Positions 1-5,611 of a stretch of 5,780 nucleotides of DNA are shown in pieces (positions within the stretch are counted from its first letter, which is position 1; each line of letters starts with the position of its first letter). Source of the stretch: DASZBX01 sp035943635 (lineage in GTDB: Bacteria > Actinomycetota > Actinomycetes > Streptomycetales > Catenulisporaceae). The stretch is taken from NCBI GenBank assembly GCA_035943635.1, contig DASZBX010000092.1, positions 1-5,780 on the forward strand, in the 5' to 3' direction. The translations under genes and the position numbers were made by a program. A model generated the notes under the pieces. The model saw only the letters and a list, made by a program, of their open reading frames with translations. It had not been told where the DNA came from and ran no database searches.

Positions 1-249
1 GCCGCGGTGTTCCTCGGATCCACCCAGTTCCGGGCCGGGCGCTTCAACATCTGGGGCACCGTCGCGTCGGCGTATGTCCTGGCGGTCGGCGTCAAGGGCC
101 TGCAACTGGCCGGACTGCCGATCTGGATCCCCGACATGTTCGACGGCGCGGCCCTCCTGCTCGCCGTCAGCCTCGCCGCCCGGCGCCGGGCGCCCGGGCC
201 GCGCGCGGAGAGGGTCCTGCAGTTGCTCCGGATCCGCCGGACGGCGTGA
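1..249 (+). CDS. ABC sugar transporter permease, RbsC-like (C-terminal fragment)
   Basis: The reading frame is open from base 1 and ends at TGA 247-249, so only the last 82 residues are seen and the start lies outside the window. The fragment begins AAVFLGSTQFRAGRFNIWGT, which resembles the C-terminal part of RbsC/BPD_transp_2 permeases (ribose/xylose-type import systems), where a GxxxFxxGxxN-type loop precedes the last membrane helices. Two hydrophobic stretches are visible, about residues 18-38 (GTVASAYVLAVGVKGLQLAG) and 46-58 (FDGAALLLAVSLAA), followed by an Arg-rich cytoplasmic tail. In the family this protein forms the inner-membrane channel and works with an ATPase and a periplasmic or lipoprotein sugar binder; neither is in the window. 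It ends 15 nt before the TetR gene. Whether its substrate relates to the enzymes downstream is unknown. Family assignment is fairly secure; the transported sugar is not. Confidence 0.8.
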   Translation, partial: AAVFLGSTQFRAGRFNIWGTVASAYVLAVGVKGLQLAGLPIWIPDMFDGAALLLAVSLAARRRAPGPRAERVLQLLRIRRTA

Positions 250-252
250 CCG

Positions 253-264
253 TAGGATGCTCCC
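253..264 (+). promoter_or_regulatory. Candidate -10 box for a leaderless TetR transcript
   Basis: TAGGAT at 253-258 matches the actinobacterial -10 pattern TAnnnT and sits 6 nt before the GTG at 265. Transcription would then start at or next to the first base of the start codon, giving a leaderless mRNA. The same bases contain AGGA (254-257), which could act as a weak Shine-Dalgarno 7 nt before GTG, so the two readings compete. No convincing -35 box is found at the expected spacing (about 230-235). Confidence 0.5.
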
Positions 265-885
265 GTGAGCGATGCAACCACCAGGAACAAACGGCAGGAG
301 CAGGGCGACCAGTCCCGGGAGGAGATCCTCGAGGCGGCCACCCGGCTGATGGCCGCCCGCGGCTTCGACGGGACCAGCATCTCCGCGCTGGCCAAGGAGT
401 CGGGCCTGCCGTCCAGCTCCATCTACTGGCACTTCGGGTCCAAGGAGGGCCTGCTCCTGGCGGTGATGGAGCGCGGGGCGGCGCACTTCGTGCAGCTGAC
501 CTCGCCCGCGGACATGCCGCAGACCGCCTCCCGGATCGAGAAGCTCGACTGGGTGCTCCAGCGCGCCGTGCGGATCATCGAGGAGGCCCCGGACTTCCTC
601 CGGCTGCAGACCATCCTGCTGCTGAGCACCCCGGCCGGGGGCGCCAACGACGCACTGCTGCGGTTGCGCCGGCAGCAGCGCGAGGGCCTGCGCGACGCCC
701 TGGCGCTGTGCTTCGCCGACCCCGGCCAACCCCCGGCGACCGAGATCGCCGACCGGCTGGTGGACTTCGCCGGCGCGACCTTCGAGGGCAGCTTCCTCGC
801 GGCCCAGGGCGGCTCGGTGGCGCACTCGGACATCATGGCCAAGCTCACCGACGTGCTGATCCGGATGGCGCAGGAGGAGGAGTGA
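265..885 (+). CDS. TetR/AcrR-family transcriptional regulator
   Basis: A 206-residue protein, typical TetR length. The N-terminal DNA-binding domain covers about residues 17-63: helix 1 REEILEAATRLMAARGFDG, then the helix-turn-helix TSISALAKESGL - PSSSIYWHFGSKEGLL, with the family hallmark IYWHFGSKE at 53-61. The rest (about 70-200) is the all-helical ligand-binding and dimerisation domain, too variable to predict a ligand. GTG 265 is chosen because it gives a normal short N-terminal arm and is preceded by TAGGAT/AGGA. The gene is followed by a strong terminator hairpin and then by the enzyme operon's promoter. Family members usually repress nearby genes and release DNA on binding a small molecule. 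Matching operator-like elements just downstream (961-980) and at 5585-5604 are plausible targets of this protein, which is inference. No site of that type is seen at its own promoter. Confidence 0.93.
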   Translation: MSDATTRNKRQEQGDQSREEILEAATRLMAARGFDGTSISALAKESGLPSSSIYWHFGSKEGLLLAVMERGAAHFVQLTSPADMPQTASRIEKLDWVLQRAVRIIEEAPDFLRLQTILLLSTPAGGANDALLRLRRQQREGLRDALALCFADPGQPPATEIADRLVDFAGATFEGSFLAAQGGSVAHSDIMAKLTDVLIRMAQEEE

Positions 886-888
886 CCC

Positions 889-919
889 CCGGGCGGCGCC
901 CCTGCGCGGCGCCGCCCGG
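889..919 (+). terminator. GC-rich hairpin terminator after the TetR gene
   Basis: A perfect 12-bp stem, CCGGGCGGCGCC (889-900) with GGCGCCGCCCGG (908-919), and a 7-nt loop, starts 3 nt after the TetR stop codon. It is followed only by a short pyrimidine-rich run (CTTCCTT, 920-926) rather than a full U-tract, as is common for terminators in high-GC actinobacteria. It would separate the TetR transcript from the enzyme operon promoter that begins 5 nt later. Confidence 0.75.
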
Positions 920-924
920 CTTCC

Positions 925-953
925 TTGACACGGTCCGGCGCCGGGCATAGCTT
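925..953 (+). promoter_or_regulatory. Sigma70-type promoter of the amidohydrolase-cyclase operon
   Basis: TTGACA at 925-930 is a consensus -35 box. TAGCTT at 948-953 is a -10 box of the TAnnnT type, with an optimal 17-nt spacer. Transcription would start near 960, giving a leader of about 68 nt before the ATG at 1028. The spacing and layout are the same as at the monooxygenase promoter (5612-5640). A second, weaker pair (TTGACC 952-957 with TTACAT 976-981) overlaps it and cannot be excluded. Confidence 0.65.
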
Positions 954-960
954 GACCTCT

Positions 961-980
961 TGTCTGTAGCGATCGTTACA
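961..980 (+). promoter_or_regulatory. Operator-like element (site 1), probable repressor site
   Basis: The 20-bp element TGTCTG-N8-GTTACA begins 7 nt after the -10 box, so it covers the likely transcription start. Its right part contains a near-palindrome of 16 bp (965-980, TGTAGCGATCGTTACA, 7 of 8 pairs matching), a size and form typical of TetR-family operators. A further outer repeat TCTGTA (963-968)/TACAGA (981-986) flanks the centre. The element is 17/20 identical to site 2 at 5585-5604, at the same distance from that promoter's -10 box. A protein bound here would block RNA polymerase. The adjacent TetR protein is the most likely binder, with the IclR protein as the alternative. Confidence 0.65.
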
Positions 981-1027
981 TACAGAAGCCGGTCCCGGCT
1001 TCGCCCTCCCCCGTGAAGGAAATGACC

Positions 1028-1984
1028 ATGCAGGCTCCCGACGCGCCCGGGCGGATCGACACCCACACCCACGTCGTCCCGCCCGAATACCTGTCCTGGC
1101 TCCAGCAGAACCCCGGCTATCCGGGCTCGCAGATCTACTGGACCGCCGAGTCCGCGCTGGCCTCCATGGACGCCAAGGGCATCAGCACCGCGATGCTCTC
1201 GGTCTCCAGCCCGGGCCCGCGCTGGGGACCGGACGACGACCCCGCGCACACCCGCTGGCTGGCCCGCACGGTGAACGAGTTCTGCGGAAACCTCGTGCGC
1301 GAGGACCCGGAGCACTTCGGCTTCTTCGCCACCCTGGTCCTGCCGGACGTGGACGCCTCGGTGGAAGAAGCCCGGTACGCCCTGGACGAGCTCGGCGCGG
1401 ACGGCGTCATCCTGCTCGGCAACACCGACGGAACCTACCTCGGCTCGCCCCGCTGGGACCCGCTGATGGAGTTCCTCGACGAGCGCGGGACCGTCCTGTT
1501 CATCCACCCCACCGGGCTGCCCGGCCCGCTGGCCGAGGGGATCGCGTCCGGGGTGATCGACTTCCTGGCCGACAGCACCCGGGCGGCGGTGAACCTGGTC
1601 AAGAACGACTGCCCGCGCCGGTTCCCCCGGCTGCGGATCCTGCTCTCGCACGGCGGCGGCTACGTCCCGTACGCCGCCGCTAGGATCGCGTGCATGATCT
1701 CCCAGGACGCCGACGAGGCCGACGTGGTCGAGCAGCTGCGGACCTTCTACTACGACACGGCCCTGACCGGCGGCCCCTACGCCCTGCCCTCGCTGCTGGC
1801 CTTCGCCGACCCCGAGCACATCACCTTCGGCACCGACTGGCCCTACGAGTTCCGCGCGGACATGGCCCGCCGGTTCACCGACCGGCTGGACGCGTACGAC
1901 CTGACCGACGAGCAGCGCCACGCCATCAACCGCGGCAACGCCGAGCGGCTGTTCCCGCGCCTGGCCGCCGGAGTCGCCGCATGA
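1028..1984 (+). CDS. Amidohydrolase-2 family enzyme, ACMSD/6-methylsalicylate decarboxylase-like
   Basis: A 318-residue TIM-barrel metal enzyme of the amidohydrolase superfamily (COG2159 type). Visible active-site residues in family order are the HxH motif at H13/H15 (DTHTHVVPPEYL), H160 (FIHPTG), H208 (LSHGGGYVPY) and D270 (FGTDWPYE). These correspond to the metal ligands and the catalytic histidine of 2-amino-3-carboxymuconate semialdehyde decarboxylase and relatives. The family mostly performs metal-dependent, non-oxidative decarboxylation of aromatic or muconate-type acids, but some members hydrolyse C-C or C-N bonds, so the reaction here is not fixed. The protein ends in the family-typical GNAERLFPRL and looks full length. 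ATG 1028 is chosen because AAGGAA (1016-1021) lies 6 nt upstream; in-frame GTG 1013 and ATG 1022 overlap or crowd that ribosome site. The stop overlaps the next gene's start (ATGA, 1981-1984), implying translational coupling. It is probably cytoplasmic, with no signal peptide. Confidence 0.9.
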   Translation: MQAPDAPGRIDTHTHVVPPEYLSWLQQNPGYPGSQIYWTAESALASMDAKGISTAMLSVSSPGPRWGPDDDPAHTRWLARTVNEFCGNLVREDPEHFGFFATLVLPDVDASVEEARYALDELGADGVILLGNTDGTYLGSPRWDPLMEFLDERGTVLFIHPTGLPGPLAEGIASGVIDFLADSTRAAVNLVKNDCPRRFPRLRILLSHGGGYVPYAAARIACMISQDADEADVVEQLRTFYYDTALTGGPYALPSLLAFADPEHITFGTDWPYEFRADMARRFTDRLDAYDLTDEQRHAINRGNAERLFPRLAAGVAA

Positions 1985-2874
1985 GCGCCGAGCCCGCCGC
2001 CGGCCCCGCCCCCGACCTGCCCACCAACCGGGGCCGCTGGGGCGCGCAGGACGAGCGCGGCACCCTGAACTTCATCACCGACGAGGCCCGGGCCCGAGGC
2101 GCCGCCCTGGCCCGGACCGGGCGCACCGTGTCCCTCGCGCACCCGCTCGACCCGACGTCCCTGGCCAGCTTTCCGGTGCCGTTCGGGCTGGCCCCGATGC
2201 CGGCCGCGGTACAGCAGATCCTCGTCTACACCGGGTCACCGGCCTACGCCCTGTCCGATGTGCTGGTGGTCAACACCCACCACATCGCCATGACCCACAT
2301 CGACGCCCTGTCGCACATCTGCGCCGGCAACGAGGTCTACCCGGGCGTGCCGCTCGCCGACGTCGTCGTCCAGGGCTCGGTGCGGCACGGCTCGACGGCG
2401 CCGTTCGCCGAGGGGATCGTCACGGCCGGCGTGCTGCTCGACCTGGCCCCCGGCGGCCGGCTCGACCCGGGACACCCGATCACGGGCGCCGACCTGGACG
2501 CGGCCGAGCAGCGCGCCGGAACGCGGGTGCAGTCCGGTGACGCCGTGGTCGTGCGCGGCGGCTGGGTCGTGCACCGCGACCTGGCCGAACCGCTGCCGGC
2601 CATCACCCTGGACGCCGTCCGGTGGCTGGCCGAACGCGAAGTCAGCGTGATCGCCGGCGACATCGGCGACGCGCCGCCGGGACTGGGCGGACCGCCGCTG
2701 CTGCACGCCGTCGGACTGGCCCGGCTAGGCCTGCCGCTGATCGACAACGCGGCCGTGGAGCAGCTGGCCGGGGTGTGCGCCGAGACCGGGCGGTACAGCT
2801 TCCTGTTCACCCTGGGCGTGCTGCCCGTGCACGGCGCCACCGGCGCCCCGGCCAACCCGCTCGCGATCTTCTAG
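1981..2874 (+). CDS. Cyclase family (PF04199-type) metal-dependent hydrolase
   Basis: A 297-residue protein whose ATG overlaps the stop of the amidohydrolase gene; GGAG at 1970-1973 lies 7 nt upstream. It belongs to the fold of kynurenine formamidase (KynB) and isatin hydrolase, metal enzymes that hydrolyse amide or lactam-like bonds in aromatic catabolism. Visible marks are an N-terminal RWGAQDERGTLNFIT motif (19-33), seen in a long-form subgroup; the metal-site region HHIAMTHIDALSH (100-112) with TH106xD108xxxH112; GDAVVVRGGW (187-195); and a C-terminal GLPLIDNAAVEQLA (250-263) followed by FTLGVLPVHGATGAPANPLAIF. The usual family motif is HxGTHxDxPxH; here the position of the first His is Ile102 and the Gly is Met104, so the first metal ligand may be H100 or H101. 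Length is above the roughly 210 residues of KynB and fits the subgroup. It is co-transcribed with the amidohydrolase and probably acts on the same pathway. The substrate is unknown. Confidence 0.88.
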   Translation: MSAEPAAGPAPDLPTNRGRWGAQDERGTLNFITDEARARGAALARTGRTVSLAHPLDPTSLASFPVPFGLAPMPAAVQQILVYTGSPAYALSDVLVVNTHHIAMTHIDALSHICAGNEVYPGVPLADVVVQGSVRHGSTAPFAEGIVTAGVLLDLAPGGRLDPGHPITGADLDAAEQRAGTRVQSGDAVVVRGGWVVHRDLAEPLPAITLDAVRWLAEREVSVIAGDIGDAPPGLGGPPLLHAVGLARLGLPLIDNAAVEQLAGVCAETGRYSFLFTLGVLPVHGATGAPANPLAIF

Positions 2875-2883
2875 TGCTGTGAC

Positions 2884-2919
2884 CGGGCGGGCCGGGCGGG
2901 CTGGGCGGGCCGGGCGGGC
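2884..2919 (+). repeat. Four tandem copies of a 9-bp G-rich unit with G-quadruplex potential
   Basis: The unit (C/T)GGGCGGGC occurs four times head to tail at 2884-2892, 2893-2901, 2902-2910 and 2911-2919, with a single C-to-T change at 2902. It contains eight GGG runs separated by alternating 1-nt and 2-nt gaps, enough for two successive intramolecular G-quadruplexes in the plus strand, which is also the mRNA strand. It lies 9 nt after the cyclase stop codon and just upstream of the IclR promoter. Its last half also forms the left arm of the hairpin at 2904-2932. Confidence 0.8.
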
Positions 2920-2932
2920 GGCCCGGCCCGCC
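2904..2932 (+). terminator. GC hairpin, probable terminator of the enzyme operon
   Basis: A perfect 12-bp stem, GGCGGGCCGGGC (2904-2915) with GCCCGGCCCGCC (2921-2932), has a 5-nt loop and starts 29 nt after the cyclase stop codon. There is no U-tract downstream, which is usual for strong GC hairpin terminators in actinobacteria. The left arm is made from the tandem G-rich repeat, so the hairpin and a G-quadruplex would exclude one another. Confidence 0.6.
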
Positions 2933-2946
2933 GCTGCCGGGGTCGG

Positions 2947-2959
2947 TATAGTGACGGGC
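2947..2959 (+). promoter_or_regulatory. Candidate -10 box for a leaderless IclR transcript
   Basis: TATAGT at 2947-2952 is a near-consensus -10 box and lies 7 nt before GTG 2960. Transcription would start at or next to the start codon. No -35 box is recognisable at 2924-2929, which falls inside the GC hairpin arm. There is no Shine-Dalgarno sequence at a suitable distance, which supports a leaderless start. Confidence 0.5.
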
Positions 2960-3772
2960 GTGATCGACCCAGAGGGAGAGGCGCCCGACCCGGACGAGGA
3001 TCCGGCCGCGCCGCCGCCGCGCCAGGGCATCCAGTCGGTCGAACTGGCCATGACCGTGCTGCGGGCCCTGGAACTGGGCCTGGGCCCGATGACCCTGAGC
3101 CAGGTGGCCGCGGCCAGCCGGATGCAGCCGAGCAAGGTGCACCGCTACCTGGTCAGCCTGGCCCGGGTCGGCCTGGTCGCCCAGTCGCCCAGCTCCGGCC
3201 GGTACGACCTCGGCCCGGCGATGCGCCGGCTGGGAATCGAGGCGCTGCGCCGGATGGACGAGGTCGCCGTGGTCTCCGAACACCTGCCCGGGCTGCGCGA
3301 CCGCACCGGGCACGCGGTCAACCTGGCCGTGTGGGGCGACCACGGGCCGGTCGTCGTGCGCTGGGACTACGGGTCCTACGCCCTGCCCATCACCGTGCGC
3401 GTCGGGGCCACGATGCCGCTGCTCAAGTCCTCGATCGGCCGGATCTACCTGACCTACCTGCCGCACTCCCTGACCGACCCGGTGATCGAACTGCAGCGCG
3501 GCACCGACCGGGAGGCCGATCCGGGCCCGGCCGAGATCGACCGGATCACGGCCGAGGTGCGGCGCACCGGCGTCGCGCTCACCTACGGCGCGGTCGTGCC
3601 CGGCGTCGTCTCGGTGGCCGCCCCCGTGTTCCCGGCGGCCGAGTCCCTGCCGCTGGCCGTCGCGATCGCCATGCCCGAACGCGGATTCTCGGACGAGCTG
3701 CTCGCCTCGGTGACAGACGAACTACTCCGGTCGGCCCAGTCCATGTCGAAGGAACTGGGCCGGCCGGAGTAG
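2960..3772 (+). CDS. IclR-family transcriptional regulator
   Basis: A 270-residue protein from GTG 2960, normal for IclR regulators. After an acidic, Pro-rich tail (1-20) comes the winged helix domain, about 23-84: GIQSVELAMTVLRALE, the helix-turn-helix LSQVAAASRMQPSKVHRYLVSL (46-67), and the wing SSGRYDLGP. The C-terminal effector domain (about 95-265) shows family marks MPLLKSSIGRIYLTYLP (152-168) and VVPGVVSVAAPVFPA (212-226). The family commonly controls aromatic-acid catabolic operons as activator or repressor. The start is uncertain. In-frame GTG 2951 adds three residues but overlaps the TATAGT box. GTG 2879 would translate the G-rich repeat into a low-complexity GRAGRAGRAGRAARP tail and is unlikely. 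The gene lies between the enzyme operon and the convergent monooxygenase gene, so it may regulate either. Its 3' end carries an unusually long RNA stem (3721-3773). Confidence 0.92.
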   Translation: MIDPEGEAPDPDEDPAAPPPRQGIQSVELAMTVLRALELGLGPMTLSQVAAASRMQPSKVHRYLVSLARVGLVAQSPSSGRYDLGPAMRRLGIEALRRMDEVAVVSEHLPGLRDRTGHAVNLAVWGDHGPVVVRWDYGSYALPITVRVGATMPLLKSSIGRIYLTYLPHSLTDPVIELQRGTDREADPGPAEIDRITAEVRRTGVALTYGAVVPGVVSVAAPVFPAAESLPLAVAIAMPERGFSDELLASVTDELLRSAQSMSKELGRPE

Positions 3773-3773
3773 T
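3721..3773 (+). terminator. 20-bp stem-loop over the IclR stop codon
   Basis: Bases 3721-3740 and 3754-3773 are inverted repeats matching at 19 of 20 positions, with a 13-nt loop (3741-3753). The one mismatch is a T opposite a G, so the plus-strand RNA forms a continuous 20-bp stem with a single U-G wobble, whereas the minus-strand RNA would have an A-C mismatch. This favours a role in the IclR transcript. The stem includes coding sequence for the last residues and the TAG codon. No U-tract follows. A terminator or an mRNA 3'-end stabiliser is the likely role. Confidence 0.65.
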
Positions 3774-3790
3774 CGTGTGACGGCCCCGCA

Positions 3791-3832
3791 CTCCGCCCGG
3801 ACGCGGAGCCGTCGCTCTCCCGTCAGCGACGG
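3791..3832. terminator. Two tandem hairpins in the convergent junction
   Basis: Hairpin A has arms CTCCGC (3791-3796) and GCGGAG (3803-3808) with a 6-nt loop. Directly after it, hairpin B has arms CCGTCGCT (3809-3816) and AGCGACGG (3825-3832) with an 8-nt loop. B overlaps the last codons and stop (3823-3825) of the minus-strand monooxygenase. Both hairpins are perfect in either direction, so they could stop transcripts coming from both sides. They lack U-tracts. Confidence 0.5.
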
Positions 3833-5526
3833 TCCGGGACCTCCTGAGCCGGACCGATGCCAGCAGCGGCCAGGTCGGCGGCGGACCTGCGCCGACCGTG
3901 CCACCCGTGCCGGGAGAGAACCTGGGCGAGCTCCTCGAGCAGCTCCGGCAGGTCCGCGACGGACTGCGCGGTGCCGAACACGTACCCGTCCGGACGCTGC
4001 ACGAAGGCCTGCGCGTCGTTGTCGCGGAACCAGAGGTCGTACTCGCCGTCGATGTCGACGTAGTAGCCGGGCCCGGGGCCGCGCGACACGTGCATGACGT
4101 CGACGTCCAGTGCGGCCAAGAGCTCGCGGTGGCGCCGGTCGAGTTGGTCGACCGCGACCGCGTGCCGGGACACGATCCGCCAGCCGGAGCCGGACCCGAA
4201 CTCGTCGAGCCGGTCGATCCGGCGGCCCGAGGCCACCCGGAACTGCGGGGAGAGCCGGCCGACCGCGCCGCCGGGCTGCTCGGGGCCCTCGGCCACCACT
4301 CCCGGGCCGAGCCGCGGGAACGGCGGCGCGGTGGGCACGTTCCCGGCCCGCAGCATCGCGTCGCGCTGCCGGGCGGCGTCCGGATCGCGGGTGAGCACCA
4401 GCTCGCCGAAGGCCATCGAGGACTGCGTCAGGCCGCGCACATGCGGCGCGCGCTCCGACTCGTAGGTGTCGAGCAGGGCTTCCTCGGCCTCGCCGCGCAG
4501 CACGGCGGCCAGCTTCCAGGACAGGTTGAACGCGTCGCGGACCCCCGAGCACATCCCCTGCCCCAGGAACGGCGGCATGGTGTGCGCGGCGTCCCCGGCC
4601 AGGAACACCCGGCCCTGGCGCCACGGCGTCACGAGCGTGCTCTCGAAGGTGTACACGGCCTTGCGTTCGATCCGGCCGAGCTCGGGCGTGATCCCCCAGC
4701 GGGCCAGCAGGTCCCAGCAGCGCTGTTCGGTCACGAGGTCCTCGCGGCTCTCCCCGTCGTTCACCGCGAACTCGAACCGCGAGTGCCGGGGCCCGGACCA
4801 CCGGCCGGCCAGCAGCGGCCGGTCGATGTCGAGCACCTGGTAGACCTCGGGCAGCTGCGGCAGGTGGATGTCCGGGTCGCCGGGCTCGAAGTCGATCACG
4901 AGCTGGTCCAGGGCCGGGAAACCGAGGTCGAGCCGCTCGCCGCCGACGACCGTGCGCACCCAGCTGCGGGCCCCGTCCGCGCCGATGACATAGGAGGCCC
5001 GGACAGTGGCCGGCCGGGCGCCGGGCCGGGGTTCGGCGAGCGGGCCGTGGCTGGGCGAGACGGTCAGGGTGACGGCGTCCTCGCTCTGCTCCAGCCCGGT
5101 GGCCACCACGCCCATGTAGACCCGGACGCCGAGTTCGCGGGCCTTGGCGTCGAAGACGGCCTCGATCTCCGGCTGGTAGGAGAAGTAGCTCTCCTTCCAG
5201 CCGGCGCCGCCCTTGCCGAGGGTCACGGTCGCGAGGGTCTCCATCTGCGCGGTCACCAGGCTCCACTGCGACATCGGCCGGGCGGCGAGCTCGATGTCCT
5301 GCGCCACGCCCAGCTTCTGGAACGTGCGCATGGTCTCGCTGTCCAGATGGCCGGCCCGGGACAGCGAGTACCGCTGGGGCCAGCGCTCGACCACGACCAC
5401 GTCCAGCCCGTGCTGGGCGAGCAGCCCGGCGGCGATCATGCCGACCGGCCCGTAACCGACGATCGCGACGTCGCAGTCGGTGTGCGGGGGTGGCGCCCCG
5501 ACCTGGTCGTTTCCGCTGTCTGTCAC
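3823..5526 (-). CDS. FAD-dependent aromatic hydroxylase, MhpA-like group A flavoprotein monooxygenase
   Basis: A 567-residue protein with all three group A flavoprotein signatures: the FAD-binding GxGxxG at 24-29 (VGYGPVG) with E47 ending the second strand (VVVVERWP); the DG motif at 182-188 (GADGARS); and the GD motif at 311-337 (GDAAHTMPPFLGQGMCSGVRD followed by AFNLSW). SRAGHLDSETMRTFQKLGV (56-74) and the overall order resemble 3-(3-hydroxyphenyl)propionate hydroxylase (MhpA, about 554 residues). A C-terminal region from about 428 resembles the thioredoxin-like domain of phenol hydroxylase/MhpA relatives. Such enzymes use NAD(P)H and O2 to hydroxylate a phenolic ring, usually ortho to an existing hydroxyl, priming it for ring cleavage. 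The exact substrate cannot be read off. GTG at 5526-5524 is chosen because AGGAG lies 5 nt upstream; a longer reading from 5640 would translate through the promoter region. It is convergent with the IclR gene. Its operator-like site matches that of the amidohydrolase operon, suggesting co-regulation. Confidence 0.9.
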   Translation of the reverse strand: MTDSGNDQVGAPPPHTDCDVAIVGYGPVGMIAAGLLAQHGLDVVVVERWPQRYSLSRAGHLDSETMRTFQKLGVAQDIELAARPMSQWSLVTAQMETLATVTLGKGGAGWKESYFSYQPEIEAVFDAKARELGVRVYMGVVATGLEQSEDAVTLTVSPSHGPLAEPRPGARPATVRASYVIGADGARSWVRTVVGGERLDLGFPALDQLVIDFEPGDPDIHLPQLPEVYQVLDIDRPLLAGRWSGPRHSRFEFAVNDGESREDLVTEQRCWDLLARWGITPELGRIERKAVYTFESTLVTPWRQGRVFLAGDAAHTMPPFLGQGMCSGVRDAFNLSWKLAAVLRGEAEEALLDTYESERAPHVRGLTQSSMAFGELVLTRDPDAARQRDAMLRAGNVPTAPPFPRLGPGVVAEGPEQPGGAVGRLSPQFRVASGRRIDRLDEFGSGSGWRIVSRHAVAVDQLDRRHRELLAALDVDVMHVSRGPGPGYYVDIDGEYDLWFRDNDAQAFVQRPDGYVFGTAQSVADLPELLEELAQVLSRHGWHGRRRSAADLAAAGIGPAQEVPDRR

Positions 5527-5584
5527 GTGCTCTCCTGGGGTGGGCCGAGGTCTGCGGGGCGGGGTGGCGATCCGCCCATGTATC

Positions 5585-5604
5585 TGTAACGAACGATCCA
5601 GACA
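5585..5604 (-). promoter_or_regulatory. Operator-like element (site 2) at the monooxygenase promoter
   Basis: On the minus strand this reads TGTCTG-N8-GTTACA, the same 6-8-6 layout as site 1 at 961-980, with 17 of 20 bases identical. It begins 7 nt downstream of the -10 box, exactly as site 1 does. Its dyad symmetry (TGT...ACA with internal GA.CG.TC pairs) is weaker than that of site 1. It would cover the transcription start of the monooxygenase mRNA. The likely binder is the TetR-family protein encoded at 265-885, which is inference. Confidence 0.65.
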
Positions 5605-5611
5605 CAGGCTT

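Noticed and set aside
1013..1027. Earlier in-frame starts GTG 1013 and ATG 1022 for the amidohydrolase
   Set aside because: They overlap or sit 0-3 nt from the AAGGAA ribosome site, which is well spaced only for ATG 1028.
845..1921. A 358-codon minus-strand frame opposite the amidohydrolase gene
   Set aside because: Shadow of the amidohydrolase; no ribosome site, no motif, and it crosses the terminator, promoter and operator.
2873..2884. AGTGCTGTGACC after the cyclase stop as a possible insertion-sequence end
   Set aside because: No matching inverted copy, target duplication or transposase is visible in the window.
2879..2959. An upstream GTG start that would add 27 residues to the IclR protein
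   Set aside because: The added residues are a low-complexity translation of the G-rich repeat and hairpin, there is no ribosome site, and a good -10 box lies just before GTG 2960.
3898..5589. A 563-codon open frame on the plus strand opposite the monooxygenase gene
   Set aside because: It is the antisense shadow of a clear FAD monooxygenase in very GC-rich DNA; its translation is repetitive in Gly, Arg, Pro, Val and shows no domain.
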